Assembly (NCBI GenBank): GCA_013398955.1
Contig: VWPU01001227.1
Span: 248,001 to 312,000 of the forward strand
Reading direction: 5' to 3'
Origin: Callaeas wilsoni
Lineage: Eukaryota; Chordata; Aves; Passeriformes; Callaeidae
DNA: 64,000 nucleotides
The notes beneath the pieces were generated by a model. That model saw only the letters and a program-made list of their open reading frames with translations. It was not told the DNA's origin and did no database searches. The position numbers and the translations under genes were made by a program. Shown here one piece after another: positions 31,377 to 46,300 of this stretch (position 1 is its first letter; each line of letters begins with the position of its first letter).

Positions 31377-34300
31377 CTGTAAAATCACACCCAAATAAAT
31401 TGTGAAACCAGCCCGTGGACAGGAGAGGGTTTTAACTAGTATTCTATAACAATATTTTCATATTCAAAATTACACAACTGGCAAAAAAAAAGAGGAAAAT
31501 CTAAATCACTGCTCTGCACTGAGTGAATTTCTGCAGTGGAGAAGTGCAAAAACTGGACCTGTTCATGTAAGTTAGAGACCTCACATACCAAAGGACTAAA
31601 TGTGCTCAAGTCCTAGTTTCTGTTTTGAACCCTGAATAAAAAGCAAACCAGTAAACGCCTGAGTTCCACGTGGATTGCACACCTGTAGGTTTCCCTGGGA
31701 CCATCACATCATTATCATACCTTTGACTTAAGAAGATATTGCCTCAGTTCCCACTGCCTGCTTTACTCAACCATATTTTTCATTTCTTTTCTGAGTAACG
31801 TTTCAGATGGGAATGTAAATCATGGATATGTACTGTTTTTCTTGGTCTGGATTATTGTTTGACTTCTTACCAAAGTTAACAATTAAATGATGAAATTATT
31901 TGCAGTGCAGAGATTTTCTTTTATTGTAGCTGAATGCTTCCTAACTGTAAGGGCTTCAAGATTCCTGTATGGACTTCTGCTCTCTTGTGCTGGGACACTG
32001 CAGACTGGGAGTCATCCCTGTGGAGGCAGGCAGAAGGAAAGCCTGGAAGATCCCTGCTTGCAGTGTCTTTAATCTTGAGCTGGACAGAGGCAGAGGAGGC
32101 TGGAGCTTTGCCCCTTTGCAGAAAGCCTGCCACAGCACACATTATGCTGTTGGGAGCCTGCACTGAGCCTGTCACTATGGCTGCCAGGGGAGATTACGTG
32201 GCAACATGGAATTACATGGCAACACGTGGTTCCCGCTGAAATTAGGAAAAGAGAGTGGGAATTGCAGGGGGAGTCCTTTCCACCTCTGCTTCTGCTTTCC
32301 ACAGAGGTACCAGGACAATTGGAGATCTGACATCATCCACAAGTTGGGGAAGACACATCCTGACACTGACACTGCTGAATTCCCTTCAATGGTTCCTTCA
32401 AATTAAGATGTACGGTAAGCCACAAAGCTTCATGAGGGAAGTGTACATATCCTGTTCAGATAATAAGGAGAACTGTAGACTCCAGGGAGCATTCAAAATA
32501 TTAGACAGGATGTGAGCTGGTAAGGAGCAGAGCTGCTGGGATTTGTGAGAAGAATGGTTTACTCTACTTACAGCTCCAGGTCTGTACTGAGCAGAAGCAC
32601 GCAGCAATCCCATTTCCCGAAGGTAGGCCAGCTCAGCAGCTCTTCTTGCCATTTCAACTTTGTGAGAACCTGGGGGAGTCCAGCCAATGCCTCTGAGCCA
32701 GTTCAAGTCAGACTTGTATTTTACCTGAGAGAATGAAACATGCACCAGGATGTGTTATTTTGTTGGGCTCCAACGAAATCACATGCCCTGGGTATTCAAG
32801 AGAGAGCATATGAAGAGCAGCAGAGTAAATAATAAACAAATTATTCATTTTTAGCAAGCAGACTGTGGTTCTTTCAAAATTTTTTTGGCAGGTAAGGTTT
32901 GCAAAAAGATTGCACAGACAGCCCTGAGCCCAGGGAAGGACCGTGTTGCTCAGCCACACTTACATCACTCTGCAGCTTGTAGGCCTGCTTTGCATGTTTC
33001 ACATTTAGCTGCTCAGGGTCACAAGTGTATTGGTGCAAGGGCTGCCTGTAGTTAACATTGCTTGCAAGCTGCTGGCTTCTCTTGGCATGGAGGAATCCTG
33101 GCTGGTTGAGGTGACTCTGGAACTGTGCCTTGTTTAGGGCATAATCATTCCTGTACTGGAGGTCGCTCTGGAGTTTCCCCACTCTGAGGACATGTCTGAT
33201 TTTGGGATCATCATGTGCACTGAGGAATCCAATCTGCTGTCCTCTGTCTCTCAGGAAGGCTTCTCTGTATTTGTACTGCAGGAAGTGCAGAGGAAAATCT
33301 CATTTTCACATTCGAATTACCTTCAAATTACCTTCAATATTCACTTTGAAATAACTTATCCTCTCCTAGCTATCAGTCATGTTTCCTGTAGTGCACAAAG
33401 ACCAAGGGTCTGTTTGATATCAAACAACATCTCCTAATTTAACAAGACGCTTTAGAAGAATGACCTTTGTGCTCATTTTTAAAGGAGTGGAAAGACTTAG
33501 GGGGCCCAAAATGCTCATCTCTCAAAAGCAATCAGAGATCCTCCTACTCTTGCACTCTTGGGTACACACAATACACAGGTCAAGCAATGAGCTCCTCCAT
33601 CTTTAGCTTTCTTGCCAACTGTGGTCTTCTGTGTTCAAAGATTACCCACTTTATCCTAGACCATGCTTTCACTATTCATAGCCTAGTACTTGTTTTATTT
33701 GATTAAATCATAATATGTTTCCATCCCAAGAAAAACTCTTGGGACATAAAACAGAATGTCCTGGTATTGGACATTATTAATGGTACTATTTAGCTGGAAA
33801 TCTTTGCACTTAACCAGCACTTGGTTTCATTGGATCACCAATTTTCCACACCAGAACAAAGTTCACTCATGTCAGAATACACCCATTGTTACAGGATGGG
33901 GTGGCATGGGAAGAGGGTTGGGAAGTGTTTGAAACAGAACAATTCTTACATCACTAGCAATCTCTCTTGAAGCCTTTGCTGTCTGGAATGGGATGGCGTC
34001 AATCCTAAAATCATAGCCAGATGCCCTTGTCTGTTCCCAAGATGTTTTATACAATTTCTGTGTTGAAAAGAAAAAAACAGTCATTTCCCCCTGCAGTTTC
34101 TTAAACGCAGTCCCATAACTGCCATAATAAATGTTTTATCCTACTGGGCTTATTTGTATCAAGAGTCATCACTACCATCTCCAAGGTTTTGATCCAGTTC
34201 TATAGCACTTCAACTTCTTTTCTATTCACCATAATGATAAAATGCCTCATCTGAAAAGTGCCACCAGGGTTTCCTTTTGTACTTGAATGTGGTTGTTTTT

Positions 34301-37300
34301 GATGTGATTTAATTTCTATTAGAAACTGTGATGCATCAGTCACATCAATATTGCATTGATATTGCCCTTATTCTCTCTTTTGATGCATCCACTCACAGTG
34401 TCTTGGGTTTCCTGGCATCATAATTTCAATACCAGTTATTTCAAGCTTTTCAAATGATCCTTGTCTCTATCCCCAGCCGCATGTGGCTTCATTAACTCAT
34501 GTGGTTAGCCGGTTCTAACATATTTAATGTGACTTTGAGGATGTGAATCACATTTACATCCTGAAGAGAAACTGCTCTAGATTTGGTTCCTCTTCCATTA
34601 GTAGCTTTCTTAAAATAGCTTCTAGTCTGCAGGTCCTACTACACAGCCATGGTATCTTAGCTGACACTTTTGGCTGTCCCTTTCTGATTTTATTAATTTG
34701 CTTTCTGTAAGTCTTTGATTCATCCCTTCTAGGGTTTGTGACCATACGAAAAGAAGCACAAAATCCACTCCACATTTTAAGATAATCTTCTGTTTGACTG
34801 GTGAATGTTGTGCTAGGTGGTGATAAATTTGAAAGTAAACTGAGATGCCAGAAATCCTGCAAGACAGCCAGGGTAGAAGCAGTGCAAGCATCGCTGTACA
34901 CCCTGCAAACAAGGTTGACCTTTCATTTGTGTGCAGTCCTTGCACACAATATTTGCCTTTTTACATTTTCCTCTACTGCTTCAAAAATGTAATTTCTACT
35001 TGTTTCTTTCGCCTATCTCAAAGCTTCTTACAAACTAAGGTCATACTGACCCTACAGGTAAAAACAACAGCTGTTTAATCAGGGAACAGGACATTAGGAA
35101 TAGACTGAGTTTCTCTGTATTAGATAATGTGGAAACAAATTCTCTTTAAACTAATTCCACTCACTGATTCAGTTACGTCGAGATTGATGACAACTATGCC
35201 TAAGGGATCAGTTCAACACGGTGTTGCAGTTTCAGAAAGGTAGATTATACAGTCAAGGAAAGAGGATTCTCACTCCTCCCTCACCCAAACTAAACCAAAA
35301 AGATTTTAATTTATAACTGATCATATCTATAATGAAAGTTTGAAATCCTTAATAATAGCTTACTGCCCTAGAAAGTTAAATGAATGCTCAAAAGGAAAAT
35401 TAGCCGACTTGTCCTGATTCCTCCAGCCCAAATCTAGCAACATGTTGGCTGTTTGCTGCCTCTGGCTTCTTTTCGTTCTGGTCAGGCTCAGAGAACCTGG
35501 CTTCTGCATACATGAAAGTTTTTATTCCCAAACAAGTTTACCAAGCCTGCTCCCCAAAGGAGAAGGTTTACTTACATCACTGATGTAAAGTGCATTCTGG
35601 CGGGCTCGGATAAAGTCCGGATGATCAGGAGGCAGGGTGTACCTGTGCCTGTCTTCAGAACTTCCGGCCTTGTACAGTCTCTGTGGGGCCAAAAGTCATT
35701 GAACGCAAATCATACTGGAAGCAGTGTCAAGATCACTTCTTTTAAGCATTATGGTACAGCAAAAGTTAAGATCTCTTGTACATTAAAATGAAACCTACAT
35801 CATTGCACTGGAGGTAGCTGGTTTTGGCATGAATCAAACTTGGCGAGTCAACCACAGCAGTGAACTTCAGACTTTCTGGCTTCTGACGGTACTTTATCTG
35901 AGAGGGGCAGGAGGCAACAAAAACAAACAAAGGAAAAAAAACACGAGATGTTTCTGTTAATGATATATGACAATTCCAAGAGTGTGATAACTGGGGTAAA
36001 ACATAAAAGACACTTTCCTGAAGCTGCTGTTCTGCTTTAGTCTCAGTTGCTCTTTCAGCTAGGGACTGGGGATGCCTTTGTATCAGGCACCGAACTTTTG
36101 TGTGTGTGTGTCTGTGTACGTGCGAAGGACTTCCCACTGAAAATTCACATGCAAAAAGCTTTTGAACACTACACTTTTGACAGCTCATAATTTTTCTCCA
36201 TTAATGCATGATACTGAGCAGGCAAATGCCCCTTCAGTGTGGTTGTCAGTGCTGTATCTTTCTATATAACTTCCATAACCACCTGCTTAGAATTTCATAA
36301 TGGAGTTTCCTGCATTTATTTATTGCTACATGTTTTGCTTATACTCTTGTGTTTCATTTGGAATGGAAAATATTCAGCAGGTGTCACACAGTGGACTTGC
36401 ATCTCCCGTACTGCTTCTTGGTAACTCACACCTTGTATAAACAGGCTCCCACATCAAAAGGAAATGATAAGCTACATTCGTAAGTGTCATGTAACGAGGA
36501 GCCTTGATGGTAAACAATTCCTACAGACTTGCTATCCCATGAAAGATTTATCAGTTACCTCACTGATGAGCTCTCCAGCCTTCTTTACACTTTCTATCTG
36601 CGGAGATCTCAGAGCCATCCAACCAACTCCTTTCATGAAGTTCAGGTCTGATTTATAACGATGCTGTTAAAAATGAAAATCATTAACTATCAGTTTTGTA
36701 TCCACAGCTATTAAGGTTTTTTTTAAAAACTCCCTGGTTCATATTCACATTTTGAGGTTTTTCATTTGCCATGCACATATCAGGTCGTAAAGCCAAACTG
36801 TTTGCATTTGTTCGTTCCACCAGGAATTAAATAATGTATCATATGCAAGTTACAAGAGAAGGCCCCACGAGTGAATTAGTATGACTCAAAGCAATAAGTA
36901 ATAACCTGTTTGTACTGGGCGTAAAAGAACCTCTTTTGAAATAATTTTATGAGGTGAGTTCAAGTCAGGAATACTAATTATTTTATCTGGTTCATGGTTC
37001 CTCGTTAACCCCATTTCTTGGAGGACAGATTACTCTTTCTTACTCACATTAAAGGCTTGCTTTTACCTCTTAATCTAATGAAGAAAATCAGGCAGATCCA
37101 TTAAACAGTGAAAGTGAGCAAAGTACCCACAATCCCAACAATCCTGACTTCACTTCAGAGTCATGGTGTCTCACTGTGTGACTTTAACCCAATCATCCAT
37201 TTTTCATTTTTTTTGTTCTCCCCTATATGTGAAAGGACATGAAAATCAACTACCTCATGCGTGCTGTACATTACTGTAGAGGGCAGTGAGGGTATCAGGC

Positions 37301-40300
37301 AAAACCATCATCACCATTTGTCAGGACTCCTGACTTGGGGTTCTAAAGGCAAGAGCCAAGCGCTGAGGTTCTCACTGACATCCTGACCCTCTGCAGGCAA
37401 GCTCAGAAGTATGTGCTGGTAGGGTCCAAAAGAAAGATTTTACCTCACTCTGTAGCATGTGGGCTCTTTTGGCCCACTTCATCTTCATGTCTTCAGGGAG
37501 TGCTGTAAATTCATGGAGTCTCTTTCTGTAATCCTGATCACTTGCTAAGGCCTGGGCTTTCCTGGCATGGACAAGATTCACCATGTCCATGGGCAGATGA
37601 AACTGAGACCACACGTCTTGGGATCCCTTCTTATACTCTTGTTCACTCTGTAATTTGGCAGCATGCAAGCAGTGCAGCAACCTGGTGTCATCCAGAACAC
37701 TTCTTGCACCAATGTGTTTTCCTCTCTCCATCACAAAATTGTGCTTATATTGGTACTGAAAATTTGAAAAAAAGGGTAAAAGTGAAAATGTGCCAAACTT
37801 AGACCAGCAACTCCAGCTAACTAACTTAAAATAAATTACTGAAACATCTATGTTTTCTGTAAAACCAGTCAAGGTATGTAGCACTGGAAAGCAATTGTTT
37901 GAATATCTCATTGCTCTCAAATTTAAATACCACAGGAGCTGCAACATTAAAGTTAAGTGCATCTCAATGCATTTTCTGAATATGCCCGAAGCATTGATCA
38001 TTTTTAACCTCAAATCATGTGCTTTTATTATCTCTCTGAGAATTTTATTCCCGTCACTAGGAATGAGAATGTAAGAGAAACAAACAAAAGACAGAAGAAA
38101 AAAAAAATCTATACAAAAGCGAAACACCGTGCACTCTGTAGCCTTCAGATTTGCAAATGCCACCCAGCTATTTTAAAGAGTAAATTCAGTTTTCCTGGAA
38201 AGAATAAGAACCAGCAACCCCTCATTCTAATCTTAGCTGGGACTATGACTCTCCCTGTGATCTTGCATTTATCCTCTCTGTGAAATAGTGATGATGATGA
38301 TAATGCTTATTTATACAGCATCAACAGGGTGCTTAGAACTTTAAAGGGAAGGCCTGGGCCCTGAAGAGTTCATAATGTAGTTGAAATGGGATAATAACAC
38401 TTATCTACCACACAAGAGAGTTGTGGGGATTAAATTACAGCATCTAATGTTTATAAAGTGCTTCCAAGATGAAGGGCCAAATTCATATCTGTTGTAAGTG
38501 GATGTAATTCTATTATGGACTTGTACCCTCTGGAGCAGATCTGAAGCTGTAACCAAAAGCACTCTGCAAAATATGGTTACGTATATTTTATAAATTACAA
38601 CTAGAAATGGTTGCTTCATTAAACAAACACATGTGAAGTATGTTCATATTTTATCACATTAAAGTATGTAACAAAATACTACACGAAATGTATACTTTTT
38701 CCATCTTCCTAGAATTTATCAAATATCTTGTGAAGCAAGAATGAACTTAGGCTTTCTGAGAAATGGATACCAACCTGTCTGAGTGTTTTGCATATAACAA
38801 TCCAAATGATAGGATATTTATAAGGATAAGATGATTTGTTTCCTCTATTTCAGAAGTTAAGGGGATACAGACTTACAGGAACTTGCACTGATTTTTACTT
38901 CCTAACCAGACAGGTAACTCCTGATTTTTGGAGATTCAAAGAACCCTCAGCTTTTTCTGACTTCATTTTAATTTGGAAACACTAAACATTTCCAAAAGTC
39001 AGCTCAAAACAGAGTGGACAGAGTTAGTGGGCACTTCGTAATATGAGGAGCTGAAAGCCTGAAAAAGAGCAGAATCCCTGTTTTATCTGTTTGCAAATAC
39101 TTTAATTCATTTGCTATTTCCCACTGGAAGATGTTTAACCTGGCTTGGTTCCCGATTAGCAGCGATTCTTCCTCTTCTTTTTTTTCCTAATTCACACAAA
39201 GAATCTCATTCATAAGTAATATATTCTGTCTCACACTTGTCTCACACGGTTATGGAGTTGCTTTAATTCAGTAAAATCTGCTTTAGACATTGTTTTACAT
39301 GAAGTTAACAGAAATTAGGCAAGAAGGGAGGTTGAATCATTCAACTCACATCACTGGCAATTTCTCTGGAGGCCCTGGCAGTCTGGAACGGGAGTGCTTC
39401 CATTGTCAGCTTGTAGCCTTGAGCACGTAGATTATGCCAAGATTCTCTGTATTTTGCCTAAAGTAGGAAAGGCACATGTAGACTGCTGCTTTACTTTTAA
39501 ATGCACAAAGGAACAAACAAAGGAACCATCTTTCATTTGTTATTCTGTGTTACAGTCTCATTCTTTATAATCAAAGGATATTTTTAAATTATCTTTGGGA
39601 AATCCTACTAACTCAGACAAAACATGTCTCGTTCTTTATGTAGATTTAATTTACTCACAGCCGTATATATGCTAATGGAGATAAATATCATTATAACCAA
39701 ATCAGGGAAAACATAAATAGAATAGACCTCAAATTTCCTCTACTTATCAATCTTCCTTGCTGCTGCACAATTCATCCTGCATCTGAAATAAGAAATACAG
39801 AACAAATTCTTACATCACTGAGGTTGGCTGCATTTATTCTGGCCCGTGTAAACTCCGGCAGACCCAGTGTTGGGGTGTAGTGATGCCGACTGTCCTCTCC
39901 TGCTGCTTTATACAGGCGCTGGGAAGGAGATCAAAGAGACAGCTGAAATTAATTTTCTCTCTTGTTTCAATAATACAACAGCAGTACTTAAGTTGTTAAT
40001 GATTGTGACAGCTATAGTCAGCCATCACTGAAAATAGCTAAGAGTATGCCATTGAAATTGCAGGTTTTTTTCTGGGCATGAAGATGTGGGGCTTTTGCTG
40101 GGCATAAGGAACACTTACATTAATTTTTATGAATATATGATGATGTCAAACCACTACATTCTTAGCCTTGCACTGTAATGTTCCCAGCAGGGCAAAAGTA
40201 GACCTAAGAATGTTAAGGGCATCATGAATGTGTGGGAAAAAAAAGGGCAAGTATTTCTGGTAGACTGGGCTTATTTTCTAGCTTGAATTTTTTTCTTGGA

Positions 40301-43300
40301 GTTATTATATATGATTTTGATATTTTTTCTATAGGTTTCGTCTTCTTTTTTCAGAATTTAGAAAAGTGATTCTTTTTTTAGGAGCCCTCAAAGGTGGATC
40401 ATATTATGCAAATGAGCTCCCTCTAGAACACCCCACAGTCCTGATTTTTGAGTCTGTTTCATGCAAAAAAACTTGATAATTCAACTCTGTCATATGGATA
40501 CTATGTGACCTTTTTGAAAAAGACTGAATTGAAAATGGTACTAAATATTTGGAAACAAGAGAAAAAGCGATCTAACTGTGAAAAAACACAAATCAGTGAT
40601 GCTTGTGCTTTTTTTTGATGCATTTTGCTTTGAGAACAGGGTTGTCTCTTTCCCACTTCTCCATCCCCAGCTTGCTGCATTTTGAAAAGCATATTTTCTG
40701 ATTCACGTTAGGAGAGCCTACCTCGTTAGCAATCATATTGCTGAATTTTGCATGAAGGAGGCCAGGAGAGTCTGTCACCGATGTGTACTTGAAGGAATGT
40801 GGCTGCTGACGATATTTACTCTGAGTTCACACACAAAGAAAAATGAGCAGAGTAAGTAAATTGTCTTGTCAGATAAGGGATTTTTTCCAATTCCAGTAGC
40901 CTAGTACTGCTTCTTGTGCTTAAAATTCTAGTTTGTCTATTAATCCTTAGACTAATTTTCCTTTTGCTGTTCTGAATTAGGTGCATTCAAGTCTCACAGG
41001 GGAAATGAAAAGTAAATAAGGAATAAGAAGTGAAAGAAAAGGAAAGTGCTGCTGTGCTGAATATGCTGAAAACAGCAATGAGGTTATTTCACCCCTTGGT
41101 GTCATTAACCCTGGCTAGTGGAATTACAGCAAAGGCAATCCAATCCAGAGAGAGAAGGAGCTGCACAAGCCCACTGAAATTTTTTGTGAGAAAAAAAAGG
41201 TTTCACCTGGGTTGTAGCCTTATGTCAGAATTGTGAACAAAACAACTGAAAGATCACTGCAAGCAGGGATCCATTCCCTAGAACAAAACTCTTATTTTAA
41301 CTCATTTCACATCTATGTGAATATGGGCAAAAGATCCAAGATTCAAAATGAGGAGAGACTGTACGAAGAGAACACAACAGACAAAAAAAAAGTCCAGGTA
41401 AAGAGGGAGAAAAACAATAACACACAAAAGCAGCAGGTGAAAAACAGACTGACTGTAAAGCAGGGGTAGAGATGATGACAGTGTAAGGTACTGGGCACTG
41501 CACAGCTCATTCTAATTTTGGAGAAATAGTACAAGGTACTTGTTACAGATAGGCACAGCTTTATTTTTAGTTGAAAAAGCCAATTTTAATTCTAAAATAA
41601 ATAACATAAAATAATGACCTCCTGAGTCTGAAACACAGGAGAAAAGATTTGCAAAATAAGTTAGCAAAGTTTGCAAAGCCTAAAACTCCATCAGGTTCAC
41701 CCATCTGCAGTTAGGACATGAGTGGAATGATCAAACACAAGGGGAGGGAGTCTGGCATTATCCAGTGAGTCACTTTGCCAGCCCAGTCTAATAGAAAGAC
41801 ATCTGGCAAACTCTTGTTCATAGCAGAGAAATCAAAACCCTCTTTTGTTACCTCGCTGATGAGTTCAGAAGCTTTCTTCTTTCCTTCAATCTCCAGGGCC
41901 CCTGGAGTAATACATCCAACGCCTCGCATAAAGTTCATGTCAGACCGATATAAATTCTAAGGAAAACGAAGCAGAAGTAATTAGGAGTTTGCATTTGAGA
42001 TGCCCTATATTTATTCACCAAAAAATACACAATAAATCCATTAAAATTACTATCTACCACAGAGAGATGGTACACATTGCCCTAAGATCCTGTGTTTATG
42101 AATGTGTCTGTGTGAATACAGCCCTGACAGATCTACAGCACAGATGCAGGATCCTGAGAACTACTACTCTTGAGCCTCATGAACACCATGTGATGCTTCA
42201 ACTCCTATCTTCCATTTGTAACCTTGAAAAAACCTTTTCTAGGTAGGTGAATTTTCTTCATATATAATATATAAATCACAGGTAGGTATTATTGATTTAT
42301 AAATATACATAAAATAAGACTACAAAAACATAAGAAAAGAACTTTAAATAAAAGCTAGTAGCTTTTGAGTAAGAGAAACTGCAGACAAACTAGCCTTGAT
42401 TTTTAACAGTTCTGAATGGTCATAATATAAGCAAGGAACACTAAGGAAAAACGGCACTGAATCATTGCATACACTTCATTAAAATATTTTCCAGAGCACC
42501 AAACCTAGCAGTGACTCACTGTAAATATTAATTTTTCAAAAGTTACCAATAGGTTACTGATAAATACATTACAAAAATATTATTTCATTTGATAATGAGA
42601 AGAATGAGGAGTAGGATGGGTGGAAACTTGCCTCAGAATCTCTGATAATGTGTGCTTCACCCAAATTAGGGCAGCACAACTGGCATCTGATATTTCAATT
42701 ATTTGGAAACAGTCTGCCATCTCCAAGTCTGTTGGCAGAAAGTGTTAAACTGATATACATTTTGGGGCCAGATTTGTTTTTACGATACAGCCCCTCCTGA
42801 GGTCTGCATGGCAATGTGATCTACAAAAAGCCCTTTGCTCAAGGCTGTGCCTACAAATTTGTAAGTCATTATCCAGTTAACTTTACTCAAGACTACGAAG
42901 GGAGTTAAGCTCATCCTTCTTAGAACTTCAGTGGATATGTCTTGGGCCAGAGCTGATAAGTATCTTACAAATCAAATCTTTCTTGCGAAAGTACACATGA
43001 AATTTCACCCAGATCCAAACAAAGTTGTGGATACCAGTAAAGGGTAAAGGGTTTGCATTGTTAGCAAGACCTTAAAAAGGGTATTTTTACCAACAGTCCA
43101 ATCATCCTCACTTGCAAACCTTTTTCTACCCAATCGTCAAAGACTCCTCAACTTTATCTCTCCGTATAGTGTGATCACACACATTGTCCCACTGCCCAGT
43201 GAGATAATGTCCCATTCCTACATGGAATCACGGGGGAACGGCCACTGTTTATCCCTCAGCTGCTGCTCAAACACATGCTGTCAGCTGTCACGAGTTGGAG

Positions 43301-46300
43301 CAGAACTGTCTTGCACCAGAACCACCAGGGAAACGTCCCTGGGACACTTTGCAATTACCTCACTTTGTAGTTTGTAGGCGTTCTTGGCACACCGCAGCCT
43401 CACATCGTCAGTCAAAGCCGTGTACTGGTGGAGCAGCTGCCTGTATTCCTGTTCACTGACCAAAGACTGGGCTTTCCTGGCATGGACCAAGTGTATCATA
43501 TCCAGTGGCAGGTGGAAGTGAGACTTTGTGTCCTCAAAACCTTGCTTATACTTCACCTATCAAACACAAAACAGATCACATAGATATCACAGCAAAGTAA
43601 TTAAAATTCAAGTTTTGATCAGGAGAGACATTCCTCATATTTCTTCCGTTTTGCAATATAAATTATTCTTTCTAAAACAAGTTCTCTAACTTGTTTAACC
43701 ATAGTGTGAAAGATCAATAATTATAATTAGAATATGTGGCAGCCTATTCTTCATCAAAAACTAGCCATCTATATTATATTAAATTAAGCAGAGATTATTT
43801 ACTTAGCTATTTCTTTTCTTGTTAAAACTGGATACATTGAATCTATAAAATTAACCAAAATGGCAAGAGAAATTCTAATTCACTGCATTTTTAGAAAGTG
43901 CCACAAAAAGGGGCAGCTACTGCCTGAGTAAAACATGCAAACAGCCTTATTTATATTAGAATTAAAACAAACCCTCAGTCAAAATATTTGTTGATTTGAC
44001 CAGTTTCATTTCATAATTTTAAACTAATATTTTCTGCTGGGTTGGTTTTTTTCACTTCTTGTCTCTGTTCAGGAGAAGAAAGGTACAGAAATCTTCAAAG
44101 AACTCCTTTCACATGACATTTCCCAATCAGATTATGCAAATTTGAGATGTTCAGGCTGTTCATTGGGATAATGAACATCCAGAGTTATTGGTGGTCATCA
44201 AACGACTTAGAGTAACCTGACAGATAGATGAATTCTTCAGATACTTTCTATTACCTGTACGTCTAAGCCTGCCATCAGTACAAGACCAGCACTTCTGAGA
44301 ACCATGAACACACTCCCATATATTTCACTGCTTTCTGGATCAAGCCACAGCCTTCAAAGTGCACTGAAGAGTTACAATTCTTATAAGCAAACAACAAATC
44401 ATATCATTCTTAGCACATGTCAAGACCAGGTGGGAACCATTTCCCAACCAAAAAAGTCCAGCTTGAAATTCCATAAACTCATTCATCCTTTAGTCTTTCA
44501 GAAAAACAATAAATTGAAAACAAACACTGAATAACTAATTTAATTTACTTCTGTACAAAGACCACTGCTAATTCTCAGTTAGACCTGCCTCTGAGTGATG
44601 CTTTCACAGAGAAAAATATTCTGTGCTAGGCAGCGGTGGTATGAAGCAGGGGAGTGTGCTAGAACACAGGCTTCTTTTAATGTCAAGTTAATGTTACTGT
44701 AAATACCATAGAAGAATGGCAAGAATATCAAAATTATATTAAAATATCTGGAAAGTGGGACAGAAAGCCATAAGTTTTAAATAAGTAGAATATTCCACAG
44801 CTAGTCCACAGTTAAGCGCATCTTCCTTGAGGAACTACTCACAGTTAGGAAACCAGTTCAAGAATGCTCCCATCTTCATTCTTGTACTTACATCACTCTG
44901 CAGAGATGTTGCATGGACTGAATGAGCAATACGGATGTCACCATCCAGGCCACATGCACCAGCCATCTGCCCTTTCATTTTCTGAAATGCCTCCTTATAT
45001 TTGTGCTAAAAAGGAAGTAGGAATAGAAATGTGGATGGGAGTGAAGAGAAATACTAGTCCACCTGTTAAAACCTGAATAAAAGGGGTTTCATAATACAGT
45101 AAATTCTGACAATATGCAGTATGATAATAAATCTGAATGAAGCTTTAGTGGGTTCTAGGAAGACTTCACCCAACTGCAATCCCTGTGACTGTCCAGTCGC
45201 TGCAGCAGGTAAACTGTGCAGCTTTGCTAGGGGATGCTTGCTGTCACAAACCTGCCTTGGCTGATTTACCAATACCACCTCACTGTGGCTGCACTTCCAA
45301 AAGCACCACTAACAAGTCCGAGGCCAGATGCCTCCCAGATGCAGAGCTGGCTGGACATGCTGTTTCCATCAAGAGTCCCTCAGCAGGGCAGATACAGTCC
45401 AGAGTGACTGACACGTCCTACTGGACAATATCGGCAATAAGTTCACGTACATCACTTATGATTTCACCCGAAGCCTTTGCTGCCTGGAAGGGGATGGCAT
45501 CCAGTTTCAGTTGATAGCCACCATCTTTCATCCTTCTCCAGGACTCCTTGTAACGAGTCTAGGAAATATGGAACAGAAATAAAGAAGAGTTGCTGTTCAG
45601 AGGGTTGACACTGCAGCATTACTGAGATCCTAGAAATGTTACCACATGAGTTTCATTCTATTCTAATGCAGAGGGCAAACACAAATGAAACTATCAATGC
45701 ACAACAGGAATTATGGCAAGACAAATGTCCATTATAAAAGACTATTTGTTTGTTCATTCTTTATCTTTCTGATGTAGGTGAAGTTGGATAGGAAGTTTGA
45801 TTTCCCGTACTACTTCAGAAATATAGAATGATCATATACTGGGGAAATGAAAGAAATTTACCATGATTCCCTGTTTAGGATAAACAGCAAAGCACTATCA
45901 ACTTTTACACTTTCCTTTAAAACATTAAAGGTCAGGTTTATACCTCACTGATATTCATAGCATTTAATTTGGCCTGCAGGATTTCAGGAAGATCTGTCGT
46001 TGGCGTGTACTGATGCTTTATACTCTCTCCATGCTCCTTGTACAGCCTCTGCAAACAGAGATGAATTCCAGTAGCAAGTACTCTCTACATGTTCAATCAT
46101 TAGTTCAAACAAGAACATTAACAATTAGGTTTATGGAAAGCAAACACTACAGAAAAGCAACAGAGGTGTTAATAAATACAGGTAATTGTATCAGTCAAAA
46201 CGGATTCAAAAGGCTTTGGGAGTCTGATACACTTGTCAGCTACAGTATGCTAGAGAGGAGCTCCTTGAAGTTTTGAGTGTGTAAATCAATGTATATGAAA

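Larger units (their letters stand above)
31377..36558 (-). other. NRAP introns of super-repeat 5
   Basis: Introns of about 0.1 to 1.5 kb, all GT-AG on the minus strand. The stretch 34058-35575 is the longest and holds AT-rich sequence with no exon; frames at 34554-34901 and 34622-34945 (minus) are open but featureless. The stretch 31377-32571 precedes the C-terminal exon and also lacks recognisable content. A GT-rich run occurs near 36100. Confidence 0.6.
37756..39349 (-). other. NRAP intron in super-repeat 4, with repeat debris
   Basis: About 1.6 kb. It holds a MIR-like fragment and a second old repeat phrase, annotated separately. No further exon was seen. Confidence 0.6.

Noticed and set aside
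37372..38163. 263-codon minus-strand open frame as a single gene
   Set aside because: Only 37444-37755 is coding (an NRAP 312-bp exon). The rest is intron read-through past a clear acceptor and donor.
41030..41469. Lysine-rich plus-strand frames (68 and 78 codons)
   Set aside because: They are low-complexity A-rich intron sequence antisense to NRAP, without a start context or domain.
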